The notes under the pieces are model-generated. The model worked only from the letters and a program-made list of their open reading frames with translations, ran no database searches and had not been told where the DNA came from. Shown here piece after piece: positions 16,982 through 25,741 of a DNA stretch of 37,513 nt (the stretch's first letter is position 1; the number at the start of each line of letters is the position of its first letter). The translations under genes were made by a program, and so were the position numbers. The stretch lies in contig CAMTOQ010000030.1 in assembly GCA_947074205.1 (NCBI GenBank), forward strand, positions 1 to 37,513, written 5' to 3'. Origin of the DNA: an uncultured Bacteroides sp. (lineage in GTDB: Bacteria > Bacteroidota > Bacteroidia > Bacteroidales > Bacteroidaceae).

Positions 16982-18556
16982 ATGCCGAAAACTCTACAAC
17001 ATATCATCGGAACACTACTGCTGGCAGGCTGCATGGCTATCTGCTGGGGCTGTCATCCATCCGACGACTTCAACGAAGCGAAAGGTGGAAACGAAACCGG
17101 TGTCTATATCACGCTCAATATCAATACGGGCGATGGCGATACGCGCAGCAACTCCACAGGCGGTCAATATGGTGATGGCGAACAGGCAGCAGAGAATAGG
17201 GAGAGTAGAATTAGTAGCTTACTGTTACTATTCTACCCCGATTATCAAGGTAGCTCCTTGGACGACCCTTATCTATCGGCAGGATACGACCCTATGCCAC
17301 GTGTATTTGTAACAGATATAGATATCATCAATCAGCAAGTTGGGCAATCGGCTTGGAGCACTAAACCTATACTTGTTAACGGGTTATCGCCATTGGTGGT
17401 CTATAGAATGGTGGTTGTAGCCAATACGCCTAAAAGCGACCTCGATGCTATAACAGGTCCTGCCTATCTACGCAGTTTCGAGATAAGCCAGCTCTATGTG
17501 AGTGGAAGCACGGTTGATGAGCACAGCAGCTTCAGGATGTCCTCGCAACTTATAAACAGTAGCGATGAAGCAGGGTTTATGTTGACAGCTAGCAACGATA
17601 TCAATCGTCCATACCCGATAGATGTAAGACTGGAACGACTAGCGGCACGCATCGATTTAATTCCTTATACAGCTACCAATGGAGCTGTGTACGAAAGCGG
17701 TTCTTACACCTATCCGATAACCGTAAACGGAGCGGCGGGAGCTGACCGAGTGACTCTAACCGGCATCACCCCCATCAATCTCTATATACGAGACACCTAT
17801 CTGATGAAACACTACGCGGTGGCTAAGGCCGACGGAGAGGCCGATTTTGACAATGTGAAGGTGGTGGGCAAAGAGATTCCCGATGCAGGCAACCAGACAA
17901 ACTATGTGGTAGACCCTCTATCGAGATACAAAACGATATCGGGCACCGAGTCATGGTATGACAAGCACTATAAGAGCATCAGCAGCTGGGCTACATTGAA
18001 ACAGACGGCCGTAGATGCGTCTTATATCTTGAGCTACGCCCGCGAAAATACGATGACAAAGAGTGCACAACTGCCCAACACTTGTACGGGTATCAGCCTA
18101 AAGGCTACCTACAAGCCCTCCTTATGGTGGGTGCTCGACGGTAGTTCTAACCTGATCCAGTCTAACGCCACCCCGGGGGCCACGTTCTACCTATTTAGGG
18201 ATAGAGTGTTTGGTAGCGCAGCAGCTCTATCAAAAGGCATCAACCAGTGGACGGGGAGTGCATCTAGTACTACTGCAGCTACAGCACCGGCCTATACAGG
18301 GGTGCGAACCTATACCAACGGGGTGTGCTACTATACCTACTGGATTCGTCACTCCAACGATAATGTCACCGATACGTCGAAGGGTATTATGGAATATGCC
18401 ATCGTGCGCAACAATATCTACCGGGTGATTATCGACTCGTTTACCACCATCGGCTCTCCGGTGCCGACTACAGAAGAGATGGTCAACGAGGATGTGAAGT
18501 GCAGCATCTATGTGGTGCCTTGGAGAATTATCCTCAACAAGAAAATCTACATCTAA
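16982..18556 (+). CDS. Mfa1-like fimbrial subunit, lipoprotein precursor (524 aa)
   Basis: The hydrophobic leader contains two possible lipid cysteines, Cys17 (LLAGC, the better lipobox) and Cys24 (CWGC). Arg55 in GDTRS occupies the maturation position. C-terminal landmarks are TNYVVDP, YARENTM, CYYTYWIRH, YAIVRNNIYR and YVVPWRIILN. It is the counterpart of the 515-residue protein at 887 in operon 1, with the same order of blocks. It is probably a minor or adaptor pilin of the second pilus. It is followed 8 bp later by the accessory lipoprotein gene, so the two are almost certainly co-translated. Confidence 0.82.
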   Translation: MPKTLQHIIGTLLLAGCMAICWGCHPSDDFNEAKGGNETGVYITLNINTGDGDTRSNSTGGQYGDGEQAAENRESRISSLLLLFYPDYQGSSLDDPYLSAGYDPMPRVFVTDIDIINQQVGQSAWSTKPILVNGLSPLVVYRMVVVANTPKSDLDAITGPAYLRSFEISQLYVSGSTVDEHSSFRMSSQLINSSDEAGFMLTASNDINRPYPIDVRLERLAARIDLIPYTATNGAVYESGSYTYPITVNGAAGADRVTLTGITPINLYIRDTYLMKHYAVAKADGEADFDNVKVVGKEIPDAGNQTNYVVDPLSRYKTISGTESWYDKHYKSISSWATLKQTAVDASYILSYARENTMTKSAQLPNTCTGISLKATYKPSLWWVLDGSSNLIQSNATPGATFYLFRDRVFGSAAALSKGINQWTGSASSTTAATAPAYTGVRTYTNGVCYYTYWIRHSNDNVTDTSKGIMEYAIVRNNIYRVIIDSFTTIGSPVPTTEEMVNEDVKCSIYVVPWRIILNKKIYI

Positions 18557-18564
18557 AAGACGAT

Positions 18565-19902
18565 ATGAATAGACGAAGTAACATAAACGAACGACACCCT
18601 ATGGCGTGGATTCTCCTCCTGCTTTTGGGAGGAATAATCCACAGCTGTAGCACCGACAATGGAGCAGATGGAGGCGGGGAAGGCTATATCGACCCCGACC
18701 GCATCAGCTTCAACATCACACGTGCACTATCTACTACCGATATTGGCGTAGGAGCCACTATCGATGAGATGATCTACGACTGGACGATAGTGATTGTAGA
18801 CGCTGCCAACAATGTGGAGGCAAGACTTACACGCAGCAATTTCAACGGCATAGGCAGCACTCCGGTAGAGGCCGAAGAAGTACGCATCAGTAACTATAAA
18901 TCGACCGTGAAGCTCACCAATGGAGCAAAACGCATCTATACCTTTGTCAATATGAGTGTGCCGGCTCTCTTTGCGCAAGCCACCGTGAGCGAGGCAGATG
19001 CCAATGCACTGACCTACACCATGAATGGCAATGGTTATACCCTATCTTCGACCAACCGCATACCGATGAGTAGTGTGATAAGAGCTACTCTAGACGATAT
19101 GCAGGTGCAGCTCATTGATATACCGGTGAAGCGCCTGCTGGCCAAACTGAAGTTTGAGTTTTCCAACCTCACAGCTAATCAGTTGACGGTGACTAATGTA
19201 AAGATGAAGAATATCACCCAAAACGGGAACAACAATATATTTCTGTTCGAAAAGCTGGCTAGTGGTCTTCCCACGATGCCTGCCTCTGCTACAATTGCCG
19301 ACTTGCCAATATACAACAGTAGTGGCATTATTGTAGCCCCCAATAACTCGTCGACCATGGTGCTTACCTCCTATATCAACGAGTCACCTCAGCCCAACTA
19401 TGTGGAGTATATAGGATTTACTGTCACTACCAATAAGCCATCCGAAAGTTCGGAGCTACGCTATGCCCTTACCGATGTGAAGGCACTCTATCGCAACGAC
19501 TACTTGATCATACCGGTAGCCTTCACCTCCTATCAGTTCAAACCAAAGGTAGATTTCTATCCGCCTATTGGAGGGTATGCACAGGCCGAGATGACAAGCG
19601 ATGCCAACGAGGTGTTCTATTGCACCTTCAAGAGCGGAGGGCAGTTTGTGTTGCGCCCCGAGATCTTCAACAATGGCGCACCCGTAGTGCTAGCGGCTTC
19701 GGCCATCACATTGACCACAACCACCATAGATGGCACCAACGTGCTCAATGGCACGGTGAGCGTGAATCCGGTTGACGGATGGTGGACAGGGATGCTCACC
19801 GGCAATGCCGGACGTGTGTTGCTTACCTTAAACTATCAGGTGACCGAAGGTAGTGTGACCTTCCTAATGGAACGAAAGGTCTACATCATTGTGCAACCTT
19901 AA
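18565..19902 (+). CDS. Fimbria-associated lipoprotein, probable minor or tip-proximal subunit (445 aa)
   Basis: The ATG at 18565 is preferred: it follows the previous stop by 8 bp, has an A-rich upstream region, and gives a basic n-region, a long hydrophobic stretch and the lipid Cys28 (IIHSC). A further in-frame ATG at 18601 is possible. Arg53 (FNITRAL) is the probable maturation site. The block PPIGGYAQAEMTSDANEVFY followed by SGGQFVL is nearly the same as in the 453-residue paralogue at 2465. The C-terminus (MERKVYIIVQP) lacks the Pro-Trp strand of the pilins. No named family is claimed. An accessory pilus role is inferred from operon position and shared maturation features. Confidence 0.7.
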   Translation: MNRRSNINERHPMAWILLLLLGGIIHSCSTDNGADGGGEGYIDPDRISFNITRALSTTDIGVGATIDEMIYDWTIVIVDAANNVEARLTRSNFNGIGSTPVEAEEVRISNYKSTVKLTNGAKRIYTFVNMSVPALFAQATVSEADANALTYTMNGNGYTLSSTNRIPMSSVIRATLDDMQVQLIDIPVKRLLAKLKFEFSNLTANQLTVTNVKMKNITQNGNNNIFLFEKLASGLPTMPASATIADLPIYNSSGIIVAPNNSSTMVLTSYINESPQPNYVEYIGFTVTTNKPSESSELRYALTDVKALYRNDYLIIPVAFTSYQFKPKVDFYPPIGGYAQAEMTSDANEVFYCTFKSGGQFVLRPEIFNNGAPVVLAASAITLTTTTIDGTNVLNGTVSVNPVDGWWTGMLTGNAGRVLLTLNYQVTEGSVTFLMERKVYIIVQP

Positions 19903-19912
19903 AAATCTAACG

Positions 19913-22900
19913 ATGAAGACTATGACACGATATATTAAAATAGTAGTATGGCTGATGTGCACGCTGTTTGGTGTGGCAGTGGATAGCTATGGTCAAACGG
20001 CAGTATCACTGAAGCGTGTGCCCTCTACCAAGGCAGCGCCAGGACAACCTACTGTGATGCCTAATGGCAATGGTAGTATCACCGACTTGCAAGCTACACA
20101 TTCATTGAGACAGACCATCTATATAGCACCCACCAGCACGGCTCGCAGAAGATTGCTTCCACAGGTCAACCAAAGTGCCAAGTTTACGCAGTATGTGCGC
20201 TGGTACCCTTTTGATCAGAATGTTGCACTACCCACATTTAGTTTCACTGTAGGTACAGCCTTTGCCAATACAGCAAATGGTACCTATATCAATGGTGGAC
20301 TGAGTTCATCGGCCAATACTAGACCGGAAATTACTTCCGCCTTCATAGGTCGCACGGTAGCGGTAGATCTATCGAAAACGGCCGGTGTTATAGCTAATAA
20401 CATACTCACCGAGCCTCAGCTGGACTATCGCATGATATTCGATATCCGTTCGGCAAAAGAGATATCAGACCCACTGATGGCCTCTACCATTGACACGCCA
20501 CTAGAGAGCCACGATATGATTGCCCCAATAGGCAGACCCATGTTAATAGGTCCTAGTTATGCCTATACTACCATTGAGCAAAGTTTCAACAACAATACCA
20601 ATATTGTACCCCGTCAATCCAACTATTATGTGTACAACACAGCCACTAGCAGCTACGTGGAGACAAGAAGTGCCAATAGTGGAGGTATTAATGACTTCTA
20701 TTGGTATTGCCCCGAAACAAATACCACCATTATAGCTACCAGCAACTCAATGCCCGGAACCAATGGCAATATAACTCCAAACACTATATTCAACGGGCAG
20801 ATATTATCGTTGGCAGCCTATACCGGTAGTGCCACTGTGCGCAACTGGTATCTCAGAAACAGCAAAGGAAATTGTATCGTGCGGTTCACCTTGAACTATC
20901 AAAGTACCGATGTTTATGGACCAAAGAAAGGTGGGTTTCCCGAATATACCCCCGAGAAACTAAGCAGTTCGTTGAAACCACTTACCGAGCGAAATTTTGA
21001 CTACGAGATCAACCCCGGTAATGCCGGATCAAAGATATTTAAAGGCTATGGTTTGCGATGGGACGAGTGTACCTACGGGTTCTACAACCAGGATGGCATT
21101 AATCCTGATTGGAGTCAATATGCCTTTATCACCACGCCGTCGAGTGTTATGGGTGGATGGTGTTACAGACCTGCCTACGACCGACTATATCAACGTACCA
21201 ATGGTGAAAAGATGGGAATGATGTACTATGTGGATGCGTCGGAAGTGCAAGGTATTTTGTCGAAGCTCGACATCTCAGAAGCATGTTGTCCGGGGACGAA
21301 GATCTATATATCTTCTTGGGTGCGCAACCTCAACAACCAAGGTGCACTTGGGCCCAACCTTAACTTCGAGATAATAGGGTTTAATGCCGATACCAACAAA
21401 GATGAGGTTTTGCGTGGATTTGCCACCGGTACAATGGATGTGGATGCTACGAATGGCAATAGCTGGTATCAGGTGTTTTTCCCAGTGGTAGTACCTCACA
21501 AAAACTATACGAAGCTCTATTTCCAGATAGTAAACAATCAGCTAGGATCTAGCGGTAACGACTACGCGCTAGACGATATTCAGGTGTTTGTGGGCCAACC
21601 TACGGCTACCGCACAACGTCGTTCGCCTATGTGCGGCCGACAAGCTGTGGTCAACATCAGCCTAGACTATGCTCGACTTGCCGATATAGTGGCGCTCAAC
21701 AGCTCGGGCTACACCACACAAGCGGTGGGCTATTGTATTGCCGATAAGCAGATCTATGATAACTACTTGGCAGGCTACGACAAAAAGGGCAATGCAGTGC
21801 CTGTAGCCAGCAGAACAGCAGCTAACGCGCTAAACGAGTCGCGTGTGATGATTTATAGCGGTGCCGATGTCAACGGCTCTTCGTACTACAACTATTTTGT
21901 ATTTAGATATAATCGCGATGCAGCTGCTAGCAGTGGCACAGGAGGCTACCTCAACATTTATCAGTTAGAGCCCGATAGCACGATGTATAAAGATATCGAC
22001 TCGTACAATACTTACTACACGCAAGAGATGCAGAAACAGCGTAGCAAGATATTCCGCAAGAACACTGTCAACCCTACATTGTCATTCCAAGTGACGCTGC
22101 AAGGCACGGCCGATGTGCCCATCGCTACGGGTAGAGACTACTACATCATCTTCAACAAGGAAGCTAATCTTATTAGCGAAGCTACTTACAACGGCACGGG
22201 TAGTCTACTCTCGACTAGCGATATAAATACACTGACTAGCAGTGCCGGCTACAACATCACCGAACAGTGTGCCATGTTCACGGAAATCAAGCTACGTGGC
22301 ACGGCTGCTGTGGAAATGAACGGACTAGGAACGCTCTACGAAGCCGGCACAGATGTATGTGCCAACACTCGCCCCACCTTTGCCATCAACACCCTAGCCT
22401 ATATGGAAGATGGAGTGCGCAAAACGGTAGGAGCTAGTCAGATGGGAGTGGTGTTCGACTGGTATAAAGGAACCATTGCCGATCTGGAGAAAAAGATATA
22501 TAGCCCCAATGGCAACAGCTATCAGGTGGTAGCCGAAAACAGTAGCGGCGCTTTCTCTGTGGCCGATGCACTGAAACAGCTGCGTAGCTTCTACACCTCG
22601 GCAGGTAGCATAGAAAGCTTCCCGGCTACGGGCACCTACACAGCCTCCATGCGGGCATTGCTCATTGCACTGTGCAACGATAATCCGAGTGCCAACTTTA
22701 GCAATGACCATACTCTGTCGCTCTACAGCCAAAGCTATTCGCCCAACATCGGAACAGATGCGGGTGTGTTCTACTATTATGTGGCTATCCCATTCAAAGG
22801 AGCACTAGTAGCCGATAGCGACATCTTGAAACTAATCTGTATGCAGCCTCAGCAGATAATGGTGCGTTCCGCTTCCAAAGCCCCATCACTACAACTGGGC

Positions 22901-25402
22901 ATTGATGGAGCCGACTATGGCAACCAATCGGTGATTCCTATTCGTGTGGGATTGTCGCAGATCCGCGATATACGAGCCAATCTTGTGGCAAGCGATCAGA
23001 CGGTGAACTTCAAGTATCTACGTCTGCCCATATTTACCAATAAAATATCGTTTAGCAAGTCCACTTTCAACAACATCAAGAATGTGGCTGCCACTAGTAG
23101 TCACTACCGCAAAGTGATTCTTATAGACAGTACAGACCCTATCGTAGTCAATCTGGCCGACAACAATATTGTAGTGGGCTACATCAGTTGGATGGACATC
23201 AAGAAGGCCAATGCGGCCAACAGCAATAGCCTAGGTATCTACTTCTTTGCCGATGCCAACGGTGTGCCGCCTGTGACTTTCCGCGAAGGCTACACCTACA
23301 ACCTGAAGTTCTTTATCAGCGAGTACGATGATGCCAACAATACAGGCGACTGCGAAGGCAGCGTGCTGATACCTATGAAGATTGTACCCGAATATCAGGT
23401 GTGGAACGGGAGCGATGCCCAACGCAACTATAACAACGATGCCAACTGGCTACGTGCCGAAGGAAGCCAATTCTTTGCTGCCTCTACCTATACAGGCAAC
23501 AACCGCAACTATCGCCAAAGCGATGTGGCACAAGGCGATGGAACCTTTAGCGAAACGCCTCGCACCTCGTTTGTACCTATCTACAACACGAAGATTATTA
23601 TGCCTGCAGGCAAAACCCCTCGACTGGCACAGATCACGCAGGCCAATCGCCTGACGCTGCCCAATCTCACAGTGGACAATGCCCTTATAGGAAATGCCAC
23701 TCCGCTGATTCAGAACGATCTAAACATCTATCCACGCGAAACGGATAGCAACGGGGTGCAATACTATCCTTGCTTGGCATTTTATGCCAATCGATGCGAT
23801 ACCATCTACTTCCAACCGGGAGGTGCGATGATGAATACCCACTACCTCACCTACAATCAAGCGGTGGTAGACTTTGCCGTGAAAACCAACCGTTGGTACT
23901 TGCTAGGTGCACCACTAACAGGTGTGGTAGCAGGCGATATGTATACCCTCACCGCAGGAGGCATACAGAACACATATGCCTTCAAGGGGGTGAACTACAG
24001 CACTTCGCTGAACCATCGCTTCAAACCTGCCGTGTATCAACGCGCCTGGGATAAGCTCTATGCCTATGCCTATGAGTTTAACAACCAGAGTAGCTCGGCT
24101 GCCGCTCAGACTAAGCGCAACCTAGCCATGAGGGCCACCTGGAGCACCGTGTTCAACGATGTGAATGTGCCTTACGCACCGGGTACAGGGTTTAGCATCA
24201 AGTCGCAGCCCGAACCTACAGCAAGCTATACCGAAAATCGATTCCGTCTGCCCAAAATCGACCAAACCTACTCTTACTTTACGTATGATGGGTTGACTGA
24301 TACGGGAGATGACACATCGGTGACGGTGAACCGCAACAAGCCGGGTCGACTAGCTAGCGATGGACTAACCGCCAGCACCAACCTTGTGGTCAATCTATCG
24401 GCTACCAACTCTACCACCAATATAAACGGCAACAGCTATGGCAACAACAAGCTCTATCTGCTAGCCAACCCATTTATGTGCAACCTAGATATGCGTGCCT
24501 TCTTAACAGCACACAGCACCATCTTCGAGTCGCAATATTGGCTACTCACTGCCGATCGACAAACAGGTGTAATTATGGGCGATGGTACAGTGACGGTTTC
24601 GTCGAGCGGTACAGCTCCTACGATAGGCCCAATGCAGGGATTCTTTGTACAGCTAAAGAGTGGAGTGGCCGCCAATCCTACAGTGACCTATACCACAGCC
24701 ATGATGACGGATGGTGCAGCACCGGTAGCTTTGACACGTGGCACTACCGAGAACGACGACACGGCCAAGCAGCTTATCATTGAGGCGCAACGCGAGGGGG
24801 TGATCTGCACAGCGCTGATAAGGCAATTGGAAGAGGAGGATGGTTCGGGGCAGCAGCTCGACCTTCCTACACTGCTTGACGACAACCTAGAGCAGCTGCC
24901 AATGATCTACACCATCAAGGGCGACCAAGCGATGCAGATTCATACGCTAGCAGGAGCTACTACCATCCCGATAGGCATCTATAGTAGCAACCACGAAGAG
25001 GTGGAAGTGAGTTTCAGAGGCACCCATCTTTTTGACGGCCTCACGCTTTACGATGCACTAACAGATAACTTTACGCCCTTGGATAGCGACATGACTCTGC
25101 TGCTGCCCGGAAATACCAACGGCCGCTATCAGCTGGTCTTCTCTACAGGAATAGAAGAAGAAGTAGACCTAGCGCAGAGCATCACTGTTTCTGCCATAGA
25201 GCGCGAACGAATTCTTGTGACGTCGGACATCAACGACCCGATCAAGGAGATTATCGTCCACGACACAGCAGGACGTTTAATGACTCATCACACTGAGGTT
25301 AACACTGGCAGTCATAACATCTCGGTGGCTGCAGGAACCTATATAGTCACAGTAAAAACGGCATCTGCTAGATTCAAGTCCAAGGTGTTAGTTAGAAGGT
25401 AA
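19913..25402 (+). CDS. Giant T9SS-secreted pilus-associated protein (1829 aa)
   Basis: The ATG at 19913, 10 bp after the previous stop, starts a signal peptide that ends near residue 28 (DSYGQ). The body parallels the 1806-residue protein: LQATHSLRQTIYIA near the N-terminus, ACCPGTK with Cys458 and Cys459, LGPNLNFEI, NNQLGSSGNDYALDDI, CANTRPTF, CEGSVLIPMKIVPEYQVW followed by NNDANW, LLANPFM, IGPMQGFFV, and a T9SS type A tail from about residue 1763 (LVTSDINDP, HDTAGRL, GTYIVTV, KVLVRR). Export through T9SS and surface attachment are therefore expected. Function is unknown; a pilus-linked adhesin is inferred from context. It is the last gene of the second operon and is followed by a strong terminator. 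No thioredoxin gene follows, unlike operon 1. Confidence 0.75.
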   Translation: MKTMTRYIKIVVWLMCTLFGVAVDSYGQTAVSLKRVPSTKAAPGQPTVMPNGNGSITDLQATHSLRQTIYIAPTSTARRRLLPQVNQSAKFTQYVRWYPFDQNVALPTFSFTVGTAFANTANGTYINGGLSSSANTRPEITSAFIGRTVAVDLSKTAGVIANNILTEPQLDYRMIFDIRSAKEISDPLMASTIDTPLESHDMIAPIGRPMLIGPSYAYTTIEQSFNNNTNIVPRQSNYYVYNTATSSYVETRSANSGGINDFYWYCPETNTTIIATSNSMPGTNGNITPNTIFNGQILSLAAYTGSATVRNWYLRNSKGNCIVRFTLNYQSTDVYGPKKGGFPEYTPEKLSSSLKPLTERNFDYEINPGNAGSKIFKGYGLRWDECTYGFYNQDGINPDWSQYAFITTPSSVMGGWCYRPAYDRLYQRTNGEKMGMMYYVDASEVQGILSKLDISEACCPGTKIYISSWVRNLNNQGALGPNLNFEIIGFNADTNKDEVLRGFATGTMDVDATNGNSWYQVFFPVVVPHKNYTKLYFQIVNNQLGSSGNDYALDDIQVFVGQPTATAQRRSPMCGRQAVVNISLDYARLADIVALNSSGYTTQAVGYCIADKQIYDNYLAGYDKKGNAVPVASRTAANALNESRVMIYSGADVNGSSYYNYFVFRYNRDAAASSGTGGYLNIYQLEPDSTMYKDIDSYNTYYTQEMQKQRSKIFRKNTVNPTLSFQVTLQGTADVPIATGRDYYIIFNKEANLISEATYNGTGSLLSTSDINTLTSSAGYNITEQCAMFTEIKLRGTAAVEMNGLGTLYEAGTDVCANTRPTFAINTLAYMEDGVRKTVGASQMGVVFDWYKGTIADLEKKIYSPNGNSYQVVAENSSGAFSVADALKQLRSFYTSAGSIESFPATGTYTASMRALLIALCNDNPSANFSNDHTLSLYSQSYSPNIGTDAGVFYYYVAIPFKGALVADSDILKLICMQPQQIMVRSASKAPSLQLGIDGADYGNQSVIPIRVGLSQIRDIRANLVASDQTVNFKYLRLPIFTNKISFSKSTFNNIKNVAATSSHYRKVILIDSTDPIVVNLADNNIVVGYISWMDIKKANAANSNSLGIYFFADANGVPPVTFREGYTYNLKFFISEYDDANNTGDCEGSVLIPMKIVPEYQVWNGSDAQRNYNNDANWLRAEGSQFFAASTYTGNNRNYRQSDVAQGDGTFSETPRTSFVPIYNTKIIMPAGKTPRLAQITQANRLTLPNLTVDNALIGNATPLIQNDLNIYPRETDSNGVQYYPCLAFYANRCDTIYFQPGGAMMNTHYLTYNQAVVDFAVKTNRWYLLGAPLTGVVAGDMYTLTAGGIQNTYAFKGVNYSTSLNHRFKPAVYQRAWDKLYAYAYEFNNQSSSAAAQTKRNLAMRATWSTVFNDVNVPYAPGTGFSIKSQPEPTASYTENRFRLPKIDQTYSYFTYDGLTDTGDDTSVTVNRNKPGRLASDGLTASTNLVVNLSATNSTTNINGNSYGNNKLYLLANPFMCNLDMRAFLTAHSTIFESQYWLLTADRQTGVIMGDGTVTVSSSGTAPTIGPMQGFFVQLKSGVAANPTVTYTTAMMTDGAAPVALTRGTTENDDTAKQLIIEAQREGVICTALIRQLEEEDGSGQQLDLPTLLDDNLEQLPMIYTIKGDQAMQIHTLAGATTIPIGIYSSNHEEVEVSFRGTHLFDGLTLYDALTDNFTPLDSDMTLLLPGNTNGRYQLVFSTGIEEEVDLAQSITVSAIERERILVTSDINDPIKEIIVHDTAGRLMTHHTEVNTGSHNISVAAGTYIVTVKTASARFKSKVLVRR

Positions 25403-25433
25403 AAATATTGCGTTTTGTCTTATTTGTTGTGTT

Positions 25434-25485
25434 GAAAGCCCACATCTATGCTTTACGAAGGCATTGACGTGGGCTTTCTTTGTTT
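25434..25485 (+). terminator. Rho-independent terminator of the second pilus operon
   Basis: GAAAGCCCAC (25434-25443) pairs perfectly with GTGGGCTTTC (25469-25478). An inner ATGC/GCAT pairing extends the structure, and the stem is followed by TTTGTTT. It lies 31 bases after the stop of the giant protein. Confidence 0.85.
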
Positions 25486-25653
25486 AATCTGATGGATAGC
25501 TGTGGTCAACACGCGGAGTAGCGCTAGCTTGCTCGGTGGCAAAGGCTACTCAGCATGGTGAGTAGGGCTAGTCACTAAAAACTGAAAGTCAACGCGTTAT
25601 AGTGGGGTATTTAGAAACTCATTTGGAGTGTTTTTACAAGAAAAGTTTCGATT

Positions 25654-25688
25654 ATAAACGAAAATATTCTAAACTTTAAGAGAATATT
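25654..25688 (-). terminator. Possible weak terminator of the LtaS-type gene
   Basis: AATATTCT (25663-25670) and AGAATATT (25681-25688) form an 8-bp, AT-rich stem with a 10-base loop. In the minus direction it is followed by TTTTCGTTT. It lies about 55 bases after the stop of the minus-strand gene ending at 25742. The low GC content makes termination uncertain. Confidence 0.3.
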
Positions 25689-25741
25689 CGACTATGGACG
25701 AAAGATTTGATGCTATAAGTGAAGTAGCGAGATACTCCCCT

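Larger units (their letters stand above)
25403..25741. other. Convergent intergenic region after the second pilus operon
   Basis: No gene is supported in these 339 bp. Besides the plus-strand terminator it holds a perfect hairpin, CTACTCA (25546-25552) and TGAGTAG (25559-25565), a pair of imperfect direct repeats (25648-25668 and 25688-25708) sharing the pattern TCGA.TAT..ACGAAA exactly 40 bp apart, and an AT-rich inverted repeat between them that may end the minus-strand transcript. Confidence 0.5.

Noticed and set aside
18499..18564. In-frame GTG at 18499 as start of the accessory lipoprotein
   Set aside because: It lies inside the preceding pilin gene and gives a non-signal-like leader. 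The ATG at 18565 gives a proper lipoprotein signal.
19889..19912. In-frame TTG at 19889 as start of the second giant protein
   Set aside because: It would overlap the upstream gene and put extra polar residues before the signal peptide. The ATG at 19913 is well placed 10 bp after the upstream stop.
22394..22732. Minus-strand open frame of 112 codons opposite the second giant gene
   Set aside because: The encoded sequence has no recognisable features, and the plus-strand reading is conserved with the paralogue in operon 1.
25493..25509. A 17-base near match to the signal-peptide DNA of the second giant gene (around 19981)
   Set aside because: One such match with a mismatch is expected by chance in a window of this size, and the flanks do not match.
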